Assembly: GCA_963786445.1 (NCBI GenBank)
Contig: CAWAZU010000029.1
Coordinates: 1-64,000 of the forward strand
Direction of reading: 5' to 3'
DNA: 64,000 bases
Origin: JAFKFJ01 sp963786445
GTDB lineage: Bacteria > Pseudomonadota > Alphaproteobacteria > Acetobacterales > Acetobacteraceae
The notes under the pieces were generated by a model. The model searched no databases, was not told the origin of the DNA, and worked only from the letters and a program-made list of their open reading frames with translations. Positions 35,789-44,559 of the stretch are shown here, piece by piece (position 1 is the first letter of the stretch; each line of letters starts with the position of its first letter). Position numbers and translations under genes: made by a program.

Positions 35789-36791
35789 TCACCTGTCGGC
35801 CAGCCACAGCACCTGCTCGATCCGCTCCGCCCCGGCGGCGATCATGGCCAGCCGGTCGAACCCGAGCGCGATCCCCGCGCAGGGCGGCAGCCCGCCTTCC
35901 AGCGCGGCCAGGAAATCCTCGTCGAGCGGCCAGTCCGCCGCGCCGGTCAGCGCATGGCGGCGCGCCCGGTCGGCGACGAACCGCGCGCGCTGCTCGGCGG
36001 CGTCGGTGAGTTCCACGAACGCATTGGCCAGCTCGATGCCGCAGACGAACAACTCGAACCGCTCGGCGACGCGCGGGTCGGCCGGATCGCGCCGCGCCAG
36101 CGCCGCCTGCGCCGCCGGCCAGTGCGTGAGGAACGTCGGCTGCGCGCGGCCGAGATGCGGCTCGATCCGCTCCAGCAGCAGACGAAAGAAACAGATCCTC
36201 CCAGTCCTCGCCGGCGCGCAGCCGCGTCCCCGCCTGCGCCGCCAGCGCCGCCGCGTCGCCCGCACGCGCCAGCACGTCGGCGCCGGCATGGCGCGCGAAC
36301 GCCTCCGCCACCGTCAGCGTCTCCGCCGCGTCGAGCCGCGTGGCCACGCCGCGGCAGGTCACCACCGGCGGCAGCACGGCGCGCAGCAACGCGTGCGTCT
36401 CGGCAATCAGGTCTGCCATGCCGGCGCCGGGCCGGTACCACTCCAGCAGGGTGAACTCGGCCGCGTGCAGGTCGCTGCCCTCGCCGTTGCGCCACACGCG
36501 GGCGAGCTGAAAGATCGGCCCCGCCCCGCCCGCGAGCAGTTTCTTCATGGCGAATTCGGGACTGGTGTGCAGCCACAATCTTTGTCGTTCGCCCACCGGG
36601 CCGACGCGCTCGGTGGCGAAGGCGGCGAGATGCACTTCCTCGCCGGGCGCCGCGACGGCGTACGGCGTCTCCACCTCCGTGTAGCCGCGCGCGGCAAAGA
36701 ACGCGCGCACCGCCTCGGTCAGGAGCGCGCGGCGGCGCAGGAACGGCAGGCGGGCGGCGAGACGCTCGGGATGCCAGGCGGGTTGCGGCAT
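35789..36791 (-). CDS. epmA: EF-P lysine lysyltransferase (class II LysRS-like), frameshifted
   Basis: The N-terminal frame gives PQPAWHPERLAARLPFLRRR, GYTEVETPYAV, RLWLHTSPEFAMKKLL and IFQLARVWRNGEGSDLHAAEFTLLEWYR (class II motif 2). The C-terminal part, FFRLLLERIEPHLGRAQ, FELFVCGIELANAFVELTD and GGLPPCAGIALGFDRLAM (motif 3), lies in another frame. Removing one T in the run at 36189-36191 joins them into 333 residues, the expected length of an EpmA without an anticodon-binding domain. It is divergent by 27 bp from epmB and near efp, which supports the function. Error or inactivation: error is more likely, since eight similar events occur nearby. Confidence 0.88.
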
Positions 36792-36818
36792 GATGGGCGC
36801 CAGACTACACGCCCGCCC

Positions 36819-37847
36819 ATGCCGGACGGCACCCCCCTCCCCCGCACGCTGCGCAGCGCCGGCGACCTGCTCGCCGCCGGCCTGATCCCCGACGCGCAGC
36901 GCGACGCCGTCGCCGCCGTCGCCGCGCGCTACGCCGTCGCCATCCCGCCGGCCCTCGCCGCCCTGATCGGCGATGCCGGCGACCCGATCGGCCGCCAGTT
37001 CGTCCCCGACCCCGCCGAACTCGTCACCGCCCCGCACGAGAGCGCCGACCCGATCGCCGACGCGGCGCTGTCGCCGATCAAAGGCATCGTGCATCGCTAC
37101 CCCGACCGCGCGCTGCTGAAGCCGCTGCTGGCCTGCCCGGTCTATTGCCGCTTCTGCTTCCGCCGCGAGCAGGTCGGGCCGGACGGCGGCGTGCTGACCG
37201 AGGCGGAACTGGACGCCTGCTACCGATGGCTCGCCGCCCGCCCGGCGATCGGCGAAGTGATCCTCACCGGCGGCGACCCGCTGATGCTCTCGCCGCGCCG
37301 GCTCGGCGCCATCCTGGCCGCACTCGCGGCGATCCCGCACGTGCGGACGCTGCGCATCCACAGCCGGGTGCCGGTGGCCGACCCGGCGCGCGTCACGCCC
37401 GAACTGGCGGAGACGCTGGCAACCGAAACGCCGCTCTGGCTGGTCGTCCACGCCAACCACGCGCGCGAGTTCACCGACGCCGCGCGCTCGGCGCTGCGCC
37501 GCGTGCAGCGGACGGGCGTGCCGGTGCTCGGCCAGTCGGTGCTGCTGCGCGGCGTCAACGACAGCGAGGCGGCGCTGGAGGCGCTGTTCCGCGCCATGCT
37601 GGCCGCCCGCGTCAAGCCCTATTACCTGCACCAGCTCGACCCCGCCCCCGGCACCGCGCGGTTTCACGTGCCGATCGCCGAGGGCCGCCGCCTGCTCGCC
37701 GCGCTGCGCGGCCGGGTCACCGGCCTCGCCTGGCCGACCTACGTGCTCGACCGGCCGGGCGGCGCCGGAAAAGTGCCGCTCGGGCCGGCCGTGGCGGACG
37801 ATCAGCCGTTCGACGATCGCAGCTCAAGGTCATCGAGCCGGGCATAG
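36819..37847 (+). CDS. epmB: EF-P beta-lysylation radical SAM protein (lysine 2,3-aminomutase-like)
   Basis: 342 residues. CPVYCRFCFRREQVG holds the CxxxCxxC radical-SAM cluster ligands, GEVILTGGDPLML follows, and RVKPYYLHQLDPAPGTARFHVPI matches the PLP-lysine region of the KamA family. It converts lysine to beta-lysine for EpmA to attach to EF-P. The last 46 bases overlap the convergent cobalt transporter gene. Its start lies 27 bp from the epmA start on the other strand. Confidence 0.9.
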   Translation: MPDGTPLPRTLRSAGDLLAAGLIPDAQRDAVAAVAARYAVAIPPALAALIGDAGDPIGRQFVPDPAELVTAPHESADPIADAALSPIKGIVHRYPDRALLKPLLACPVYCRFCFRREQVGPDGGVLTEAELDACYRWLAARPAIGEVILTGGDPLMLSPRRLGAILAALAAIPHVRTLRIHSRVPVADPARVTPELAETLATETPLWLVVHANHAREFTDAARSALRRVQRTGVPVLGQSVLLRGVNDSEAALEALFRAMLAARVKPYYLHQLDPAPGTARFHVPIAEGRRLLAALRGRVTGLAWPTYVLDRPGGAGKVPLGPAVADDQPFDDRSSRSSSRA

Positions 37848-38867
37848 CGATAGACCAGGATCGAGGCGATCCAGGCGAAGATGAACACGCCGATGATGAC
37901 GAAGCCGATGCCGTTGAAATTGTCGTTCAGCGTGCCGATTCCGCCCCAGAACCGGCCGCTCAGGCCGAACTGGTCGCCGATCAGTCCCAGCCCCTCGATG
38001 CCGCCGATCAGCACCGCGACCACCACCGAGACGGCGGTGATGACGATATTGTAGTACAGCTTGCGCACCGGCTTGACGAACGCCCAGTTGTAGGCGCCGA
38101 GCATCAGCACGCCGTCGGTGGTGTCCACCAGCGTCATGCCCGCCGCGAACAGCGCGGGGAACAGCATGATCGTCCAGACCGACATGCCGCGCGCCGCTTC
38201 GGTCGCCGAGATGCCGAGCAGGGCGACCTCGGTGGCGGTGTCGAAGCCCAGCCCGAACAGGAAGCCGAGCGGCAGCATCTGCCAGCTCCGCGTCACCAGC
38301 CGGAACAGCGGGCGGAACAGGCGCGCCAGCAGGCCGCGGCTGTTCAGCAGCAGGTCGAAATCCTCGGCCGCGAAGGCGCCGCCGCGGCGCACATGGCTGA
38401 ACGTGCGCCAGACGCCGCGCAGGATCAGCAGGTTCATCAGCGCGATCGCGAACAGGAACAGCGTCGAGACCAGCGTGCTGACGACGCCACCCACGTCCTT
38501 CAGCCAATCGGCGTGCGCAGCGAGCGCGGTCGAGGTCAGCGCGATGGCGGCGGCCATCAGGATCACCACCAGCGAATGGCCGAGCGCGAAGAAGAAGCCG
38601 ATGGCGGCGGGTCGCTTGTTCTCCTGCAGCAGTTTTCGGGTGACGTTGTCGATGGCGGCGATGTGGTCGGCATCGACCGCGTGGCGCAGGCCGAAGCCGT
38701 AGGCCAGCAGAGCGGTGCCGAGCAGCATGGCATGGTTGCGGAACACCAGCAGCGCCCACGCCCCAGACGCCGAAATTGATCAGGATCAGCAGCGTGTAAA
38801 TGCCGATCAGCTTGCCGCGCAGATTGCCGGTGCGATCGTCGAAGGCACGCGAGAACAGTTGGTACAT
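37802..38867 (-). CDS. NiCoT-family nickel/cobalt transporter, probably cobalt-specific; frameshifted
   Basis: The signature GFGLRHAVDADHIAAIDN binds Ni/Co in HoxN/NixA permeases; LPLGFLFGLGFDTATEVALLG and about eight membrane segments follow. The N-terminal segment YQLFSRAFDDRTGNLRGKLIGIYTLLILINFGVW is in another frame; removing one base from the four-C run at 38761-38764 gives 354 residues. The start may instead be 38892-38894. A cobalamin riboswitch lies 5' of the gene, which argues for cobalt rather than nickel. The 3' end overlaps epmB. Confidence 0.9.
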
Positions 38868-38940
38868 GACGGCCTCGTGCGAGACTCGCGTCATTGCGGC
38901 ATGCCACGAGACACCCCGCCCGCTGCGGCCGCGCCGACGC

Positions 38941-39102
38941 CCCGTGATGGCAGGTCTCCTGGCTCGCGGGTCCGCGCCGGGCGCCGCCTTCCCGGGCGCG
39001 TGCCCAGTGGCAATCTGGCGACCGGCTCGCCGCCTACAGTTGCGGGGGCAGCCGCGGCCTCGCACCGCGTTCCCTTTTCACCCCATGCGGGGCACCATCG
39101 GG
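38941..39102 (-). promoter_or_regulatory. Cobalamin (B12) riboswitch
   Basis: Read on the minus strand: GGTGCCCCGCATGGGGTGAA at the 5' side, then a GGGAA stretch, the core CCGCAACTGTAGGCGG, GCCACTGG, CGGGAAGGCGG, and the B12-box AGCCAGGAGACCTGCCATC at about 38945-38963. These conserved blocks appear in the order known for AdoCbl riboswitches. The aptamer ends about 50-75 bp before the cobalt transporter start, so it most likely represses transporter expression when cobalamin is abundant. Confidence 0.93.
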
Positions 39103-39218
39103 CATGACGCTAATCCCGGCGCGGCGAAGCGGTCAACGGCGCCGTCGGCCGCTTGCCCGCCTCCCCGCTTCGGTCTAAGCACCCGGCTCCCCGCCACCCC
39201 GACGAGATCTGACCGACC

Positions 39219-39785
39219 ATGAAGCAGCAGGCGAACCTGATCCGTGCCGGGCAGGTGATCGAGCACGAGGGCCGTCGCTGGACCGTGCTCAAGCAGCAGA
39301 TCATCACCCCCGGCAAGGGCGGCGCGTTCATCCAGGTCGAGATGCGCGACCTGAAAAGCGGCAGCAAGACCAACGAACGCTGGCGCACCGCCGACACGGT
39401 CGAGCGGCTGATGACCGAGGAGAAGGAGTACAGCTACTCCTACGCCGACGGTGACAATCTTGTTCTCATGGACCCCGAGACGTTCGAGCAGGCGCACGTG
39501 CCCGTCGCGCTGCTCGGCGAGGCGGCGCCGTTCCTGCAGGATAACATGACGCTGACGGTCGATCTGGTGGAGGGCGATCCGGTCGCCGTGCATCTGCCGC
39601 CGACGGTGGTGCTGGAAGTGGTCGAGGCCGACCCGGTGGTGAGGGGCCAGACCGCCGCCAGTTCCTACAAGCCGGCAAAACTGTCCAACGGCGTGAAGAC
39701 CAGCGTGCCGCCGTTCATCGAAACCGGCGAGCGCATCGTGGTGCGCACCGAGGACGCGAGCTACGTCGAGCGGGCGAAGGGCTGA
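39219..39785 (+). CDS. efp: Translation elongation factor P
   Basis: 188 residues, normal EF-P length. QANLIRAGQVIEHEGRRW opens the KOW-like domain, and the loop TPGKGGAFIQVEMRDLKSG carries K33, the expected modified lysine that reaches the ribosomal peptidyl-transferase centre. The GERIVVRTEDASYVERAKG tail is typical. It resolves ribosome stalling at polyproline. epmA and epmB within 3.5 kb imply that K33 is (R)-beta-lysylated. It reads away from the riboswitch. Confidence 0.95.
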   Translation: MKQQANLIRAGQVIEHEGRRWTVLKQQIITPGKGGAFIQVEMRDLKSGSKTNERWRTADTVERLMTEEKEYSYSYADGDNLVLMDPETFEQAHVPVALLGEAAPFLQDNMTLTVDLVEGDPVAVHLPPTVVLEVVEADPVVRGQTAASSYKPAKLSNGVKTSVPPFIETGERIVVRTEDASYVERAKG

Positions 39786-39819
39786 GCGCGGGCGGTCCGC
39801 ACGCAGGAAGGCCGAAACG

Positions 39820-40644
39820 ATGGCGCCTAACCTCTCCGCGCATATGACGGTGATGCAGAACGCCGTGCAGCGGGCCTCGAAGCGCCTGCTGCGCGACTTC
39901 AACGAGGTCGAGCATCTGCAGGTCAGCCTGAAAGGCCCGGGCGATTTCGTCAGCCAGGCCGATCTGCGCGCCGAGCAGTCGCTGCGCGACGACCTCAACA
40001 AGGCACGCCCCGGCTACGCCTTCCTGATGGAAGAATCCGGCGCGCACGGGTCGGACAACTGGGCGTGGCGCTGGGTGGTCGATCCGCTCGACGGTACCTC
40101 GAATTTTCTGCACGGCATCCCGCACTGGGCGATCAGCGTCGGGCTGGAGCGGCGGCTGCCCGACGGCGCCTCGGAACCGTTCGCCGGCGTGGTCTATGCG
40201 CCGGTGGTGGACGAGATGTTCTGGGCGGAAAAAGGCGCCGGCGCCTTCGTCAACGAGCGCCGCCTGCGCGTCTCGGCGCGGCGCGACATGCAGCAGGCGA
40301 TGTTCGGCACCGGCATCCCGTTCGCCGCCTCCTCGGCGCGCCAGCGCCACAGCTACGCCCGCACGCTCGACGTTCTCATGCCGCAGATCGCCGGCATCCG
40401 CCGCTTCGGCGCGGCCTCGCTCGACCTCACCTGGGTGGCGGCCGGGCGGTTCGACGGGTTTTGGGAACTGCAGCTCAAGCCGTGGGACATCGCCGCCGGC
40501 CTGGTGATCGTGCGCGAGGCCGGCGGCTACGTCACCGACGCGGACGGCGGCGATCCGCGCAGCCAGGGCGACACCGTCGCCGCCAACCCGCATCTGCATC
40601 CGCTGCTCTGCGCCGCGGTGCGCCAGGGACTGGCCGGCAGCTAG
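39820..40644 (+). CDS. Inositol monophosphatase family protein (SuhB-like)
   Basis: 274 residues. GDFVSQADLRAE (first Asp/Glu), FLMEESG, WRWVVDPLDGTSNFLHGIPHWAIS (metal ligands DPLDGT) and KPWDIAAGLVIVREAGG follow the IMPase order. It dephosphorylates inositol-1-phosphate or related sugars; SuhB relatives also act in rRNA transcription complexes. It lies 34 bp after efp, an arrangement common in alphaproteobacteria. Confidence 0.9.
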   Translation: MAPNLSAHMTVMQNAVQRASKRLLRDFNEVEHLQVSLKGPGDFVSQADLRAEQSLRDDLNKARPGYAFLMEESGAHGSDNWAWRWVVDPLDGTSNFLHGIPHWAISVGLERRLPDGASEPFAGVVYAPVVDEMFWAEKGAGAFVNERRLRVSARRDMQQAMFGTGIPFAASSARQRHSYARTLDVLMPQIAGIRRFGAASLDLTWVAAGRFDGFWELQLKPWDIAAGLVIVREAGGYVTDADGGDPRSQGDTVAANPHLHPLLCAAVRQGLAGS

Positions 40645-40701
40645 AACGCGCCGGAGGCTTCATTGAGCGGCGGACAACCCTCGGTTAGGGTGCCGCCGCT
40701 C

Positions 40702-41373
40702 ATGCGCACGATGCTTTCCTTTGCCGCGACGCTGCTCGCGGTCGCGACGCTCGCGGCCTGCCTCGGCCCCGTTCCCGGCCGGGCGCAGACCGTCTCGCGC
40801 AATCCGCACGCGCATCCGAACGGGCCGCACCAGACCCTGCCGCCCTCGCGCTATGCCGTCACCGTCAACCCGGTGGCCCCGACGGTGCCGCTGGCGCCGC
40901 CGCCCGCGCCGGTGCTGCCGGCGCCGATCGTGGTGCCCACCCGCCCGGTCGAGCCGCCGCCGCCGCCCGTCGTCGCGGCCAACGCCATCGGCGCGGTCGG
41001 GCCGATCCGCGACGGGCTGCGGGTCACCTTCGGCACCGGCGAGACCGAGATCACGCCCGCGACCGACGCGGCGCTGAAGCACCTGGCGAAGGCGGTGCCG
41101 GCGGCGGCCACGCTCGACGTGGTCGCCTACGCCGCCGGCACGCCGGACGATCCTTCCACGGCGCGGCGCGAATCGCTGTCGCGCGCGCTGGAGGTGCGCA
41201 GCGTGCTGATCGAGTCGGGGATCGCCTCGCCGCGCATCTACGTGCGCGCCCTCGGCGCCACGGTGCCGCCGCCGCCGGGCGTCTCGCCCGATCGCGTCGA
41301 TGTCACGGTGACGGTGCCGCCGCCTGCCCCCAACGCGGGCGCCAGCGCCCAACCCGAGAAGGCCGCCCCATGA
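40702..41373 (+). CDS. OmpA-like envelope lipoprotein
   Basis: 223 residues. The signal sequence ends LATLAAC, a lipobox, so the Cys at residue 20 is probably lipidated. A Pro-rich linker (residues about 50-95) leads to a C-terminal part, RVTFGTGETEITPATDAALKHLA followed by LDVVAYAAG and RRESLSRALEVRSVLIESGI, resembling an OmpA/MotB peptidoglycan-binding domain. The final four bases (ATGA) overlap the MotA/TolQ/ExbB gene, so the two may form one envelope complex (inference). Confidence 0.75.
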   Translation: MRTMLSFAATLLAVATLAACLGPVPGRAQTVSRNPHAHPNGPHQTLPPSRYAVTVNPVAPTVPLAPPPAPVLPAPIVVPTRPVEPPPPPVVAANAIGAVGPIRDGLRVTFGTGETEITPATDAALKHLAKAVPAAATLDVVAYAAGTPDDPSTARRESLSRALEVRSVLIESGIASPRIYVRALGATVPPPPGVSPDRVDVTVTVPPPAPNAGASAQPEKAAP

Positions 41374-42536
41374 CGCGCCCGACCATCTTTCTCATCCGCA
41401 TGCTGGCCTTCCTCGCCGTGGTCGCGGCGGTGTCCGGGCTGCTGTCCGGGCGGCTGATCGTCGCCTTCGACAACAACCCGATGCTGAACAGCCTGATCCT
41501 GGCCATCCTGGCACTCGGCATCGGCTGGAACATCCGCCAGGTGATCCGCCTCTCGCCCGAGGTGACGTGGCTGGAGACGTTCCAGCGCGCCCGCGCCCGC
41601 ATCGCCTCGGCGCCGGCGCCGAAACTGCTGGCGCCGATGGCGGCGATGCTCGCCACCCGCACGCAAAAGGGCCGCGACGGGCAGGAGCGCTTCACGCTGT
41701 CGGGGCAGGCGATGCGCTCGCTGCTCGATTCCATCGGCAGCCGGCTCGACGAGAGCCGCGAATTGTCGCGCTACATGGTCGGGCTGCTGATCTTCCTCGG
41801 CCTGCTCGGCACGTTCTGGGGCCTGCTGCTGACGGTGCAGTCGGTGGGCGACGTGATCGGCAGCATGTCGGTCGGGTCGGGCGACATCAACGCGCTGTTC
41901 GAACAGCTCAAGGCCGGGCTGGCCCGCCCGCTGCGCGGCATGGGCACGGCGTTCTCCTCCTCGATGCTGGGCCTCGCCGGCGCGCTGGTGCTCGGCTTCC
42001 TCGACCTCACCGCGGGACAGGCGCAGAACCGTTTCTACAACGAGCTGGAGGAATGGCTCGCCGGCCTGACGCGGCTGTCGTCCGGCGTGCTCGGCGGCGA
42101 GGGCGAAGGCTCGGTGCCGGTCTATGTGCAGGCGCTGCTGGAGCAGACCGCGGAGAACATGGAGGGGCTGCAGCACATCCTGGCCCGCGGCGAGGAGGGG
42201 CGGCGGGAGGCCAACCAGGCGGTGATTTCGCTGACCGAGCGGGTGGCGACGCTGTCGGACACGATGCGCGCCAACCAGCAACTGATGCTGCGCATCGCCG
42301 AGGCGCAGCAGGCGCTCGCCCCCGCCCTGCAACGGCTCGGCGAGCGGCGCACCGAGCCGTTGCAGGGCGGGTTCGACGACGCGGCCCGCGGCCATCTGCG
42401 CAATATCGAGCTCTATATGCAACGGCTGCTGAACGACACCGAGCAGGGCCGCATCCAGACCACCGCGGAGATCCGCAACGACATCCGCATCCTCACCCGC
42501 ACCATCGCCGCGCTGGCCGAGGAGCAGCCGCGCTAG
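41370..42536 (+). CDS. MotA/TolQ/ExbB-family proton channel-like protein
   Basis: 388 residues. Two N-terminal membrane segments (about 8-25 and 40-55) and two in the middle (YMVGLLIFLGLLGTFWGLLLTV and FSSSMLGLAGALVLGFLDL) match the family core, including GTFWGLL and the RPLRGMGTAF loop. A long C-terminal coiled coil (about 245-385) is unlike short TolQ proteins. Coupled to an OmpA-like lipoprotein; together they could use the proton gradient to work on the cell wall. No flagellar or tol genes are near. Confidence 0.8.
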   Translation: MTRPTIFLIRMLAFLAVVAAVSGLLSGRLIVAFDNNPMLNSLILAILALGIGWNIRQVIRLSPEVTWLETFQRARARIASAPAPKLLAPMAAMLATRTQKGRDGQERFTLSGQAMRSLLDSIGSRLDESRELSRYMVGLLIFLGLLGTFWGLLLTVQSVGDVIGSMSVGSGDINALFEQLKAGLARPLRGMGTAFSSSMLGLAGALVLGFLDLTAGQAQNRFYNELEEWLAGLTRLSSGVLGGEGEGSVPVYVQALLEQTAENMEGLQHILARGEEGRREANQAVISLTERVATLSDTMRANQQLMLRIAEAQQALAPALQRLGERRTEPLQGGFDDAARGHLRNIELYMQRLLNDTEQGRIQTTAEIRNDIRILTRTIAALAEEQPR

Positions 42537-42573
42537 GGATTAAAGCAATTTTCTTTATTTATCGGCGGCATCG

Positions 42574-43065
42574 TCAGCCCGCGGTTTTCGCCTTCTCCAT
42601 CAGCGTCTTGACCTCGTCCATCGCCTCGACGAAGCGGCGGTTGAGCAGCGCCAGCGCCTCGCTGTTGCTGCGCTGGATCAGGTCGCTCAGTTCCTTCGCA
42701 TTGGCGACCGCGCGCTCGTAGGCGTGCTTCAGCAGGTCCGCCTGTTTCGCCGCCTTGGCCTGCGGCGCGTCGGCGGCGGCCAGCGTGCGCATGGTCTCGG
42801 TCATTTCGGCCATGGTCTGCTGCATGATCTCCATGTGCCGCCGCGCCACCGCCTGCGCGCCCTCCAGCGCGATGCGGTTGGCGCCCGACAGCGCCTCCAT
42901 GTTGCGCCGGTAGGCGGTGCTCAACGCCTCCAGGTCCGGGACCGGCGGCAGCTTCATCTCCTGGAACATTTTCGCGAAATCCTCGGCGGCGCTGCGTGCC
43001 TGCGCCATCGCCTGGGCGAACGGGTGGTCGCTGCTGTCCGACGGCATGTCCGGCTCCTGTGCCAT
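42574..43065 (-). CDS. Phasin family protein
   Basis: 163 residues, mostly amphipathic helix: FAQAMAQARSAAEDFAKMFQEMKLP, AYRRNMEALSGANRIALEGAQAVARRHMEIMQQ and LKHAYERAVANAKELSDLIQRSN. Phasins coat polyhydroxyalkanoate granules, and related proteins act as general surface-binding helices. It converges with the MotA/ExbB gene with an AT-rich 37-bp gap. No PHA synthase in the window. Confidence 0.85.
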   Translation of the reverse strand: MAQEPDMPSDSSDHPFAQAMAQARSAAEDFAKMFQEMKLPPVPDLEALSTAYRRNMEALSGANRIALEGAQAVARRHMEIMQQTMAEMTETMRTLAAADAPQAKAAKQADLLKHAYERAVANAKELSDLIQRSNSEALALLNRRFVEAMDEVKTLMEKAKTAG

Positions 43066-43084
43066 TGTGCTTGAACCGATTCTC

Positions 43085-43717
43085 TCAGAGCGGCGGCGCC
43101 ACCGGCTCGTCCGCCGGCCCGGCGGACGGCGGCGGCGGCGGCTCCGGGGCGGCGCGGCGCCCGCCGAGCCAGCCGTGCATCCGCTCCGCCGCGACCAGCG
43201 CGCGATCCAGCGCCGCCATCGTCGCCGACAAATCCTCGCTGGTGTCGTCGTGCCACGCCCGCAGCACGACCAGCCACACCGCGAGCAGCCCTTTTCGCCG
43301 CAGCTGCCCGAGCGGGCCGCGCGCGGAAATCCCCGCCCCCTCCAGCATCCAGCCCATGCTGCGCAGATTGGCCAGCGCGAGGAAGGCGGCCAGCGGCGGA
43401 TCGGCGGGCAGCGCGCGCATCAGCGCCAGCACCCCGGCCCGGTGCGTCTGCAACACGTCGAGCCGGCGCATCAGCAGGTCGAACAGCCGGTCGCGGTGCG
43501 GCCCCTCCTTGGGCGCCAGCGCCAGCGCCGCCTGGTCGGCGATGCGGCCGAACCGCAGCAGGACCGCCGCCCGCACCGGAAACCGACCGCGCGCGCGGTC
43601 GAGCGGCAGGTCGGCGCGCCGCGCCGCCTCCGCCACACTCACCTCACGCCAGCCGCGCTCGGCCGCCAGCGCGAACGCCGCGCCGACCAGGGCGCGATCG
43701 AATTCCGCGTCATCCAT
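43085..43717 (-). CDS. TetR family transcriptional regulator
   Basis: 210 residues. The N-terminal helix-turn-helix reads AAFALAAERGWREVSVAEAARRADLPLDRARGRFPVRAAVL, with the normal TetR spacing but Arg/Gly in the last turn instead of Tyr-x-x-F. The ligand domain is helical, and the C-terminal tail is Pro-rich. Located 19 bp upstream of phasin on the same strand; it could control the phasin gene or PHA metabolism (inference). Confidence 0.8.
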   Translation of the reverse strand: MDDAEFDRALVGAAFALAAERGWREVSVAEAARRADLPLDRARGRFPVRAAVLLRFGRIADQAALALAPKEGPHRDRLFDLLMRRLDVLQTHRAGVLALMRALPADPPLAAFLALANLRSMGWMLEGAGISARGPLGQLRRKGLLAVWLVVLRAWHDDTSEDLSATMAALDRALVAAERMHGWLGGRRAAPEPPPPPSAGPADEPVAPPL

Positions 43718-43748
43718 CCCCGGAACTTAGGAATGCGGACGCCCCTTG

Positions 43749-44552
43749 TCAGCCCGCAAGCTCGCGCGAGCGGCGGGTCGCCGCAGCGACGGCCCGCGAG
43801 AGCAGCGCCGGCCACGCCTCCTCCGCCATCAGCACGGCGAGCGCCTGCTCGGTGGTGCCGTTCGGGCTGGTGACGGCGCGACGCAGCGCCGCCGCGTCCT
43901 CGCCGCTCGCCGCCAGCAGCGCGCCGGAGCCGGCGACGGTCTGCCGCGCCAGCAGCCGCGCCAGCTCGGCCGGGATGCCCTGCTCCACCGCCGCGCGCTC
44001 CAGCAGTTCGGCGAGCAGGAACACATAGGCCGGGCCGCCGCCCGAGACCGCGGTGACCGGGTCGAGCAGCGCCTCGTCCGCGACCCAGGCGACGGCGCCG
44101 ATGGCGGCGAGCAGCCGGTCGCAGAGCGCGCGCTGTGCCGCGCTCACCCCCGGCCCGGCGCAGGCGACCGCGACCCCCTGGCGGATCGCCGCCGGCGTGT
44201 TCGGCATGGCGCGCACGATCGCCGCCCGCTCGCCGAGCAGCCGCCGCATGCCCCCGATGCTGCGTCCGGCCATGATGGAAAGAAACACCGCCTGGCCGGC
44301 ATACCGCGCATAGGCCGGCAGCGTCGCCTCGGCGTGCTGCGGCTTGACCGCCAGCACCACCGCGGCGGGGGCGAAGTTTTCCGCCACCGCGGCCGCGTCG
44401 GCGACCACCGTGACCTCGACGCCATGGGTCGGCGGCAGGGCGGGATCGACGGCAACGGCGTGCGCCATGCCCTGCTCCTGCCAGCCGGTGAGCATCGCCC
44501 CGCCCATCCTGCCCAGGCCGACCAGCAGGAGGGGCGGCAGCGGCGCCGTCAT
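43749..44552 (-). CDS. proC: Pyrroline-5-carboxylate reductase
   Basis: 267 residues. PLLLVGLGRMGGAMLTGW is the NADPH Rossmann loop, and VSGGGPAYVFLLAELLERAA with SPNGTTEQALAVL is the ProC C-terminal signature. It makes proline from P5C in the cytoplasm. The start is ATG at 44550-44552. It is 7 bp downstream of a YbjN-type gene on the same strand, a common alphaproteobacterial pair. Confidence 0.92.
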   Translation of the reverse strand: MTAPLPPLLLVGLGRMGGAMLTGWQEQGMAHAVAVDPALPPTHGVEVTVVADAAAVAENFAPAAVVLAVKPQHAEATLPAYARYAGQAVFLSIMAGRSIGGMRRLLGERAAIVRAMPNTPAAIRQGVAVACAGPGVSAAQRALCDRLLAAIGAVAWVADEALLDPVTAVSGGGPAYVFLLAELLERAAVEQGIPAELARLLARQTVAGSGALLAASGEDAAALRRAVTSPNGTTEQALAVLMAEEAWPALLSRAVAAATRRSRELAG

Positions 44553-44559
44553 CGCCCGC

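Noticed and set aside
33713..36454. 913-codon plus-strand frame
   Set aside because: Antisense to glgX and epmA; no family similarity, Arg/Pro-rich tail.
35789..36791. Programmed frameshifting in epmA
   Set aside because: The site has no stable slippery heptamer plus downstream hairpin that I can see, and eight other unrelated genes have the same kind of single-base surplus.
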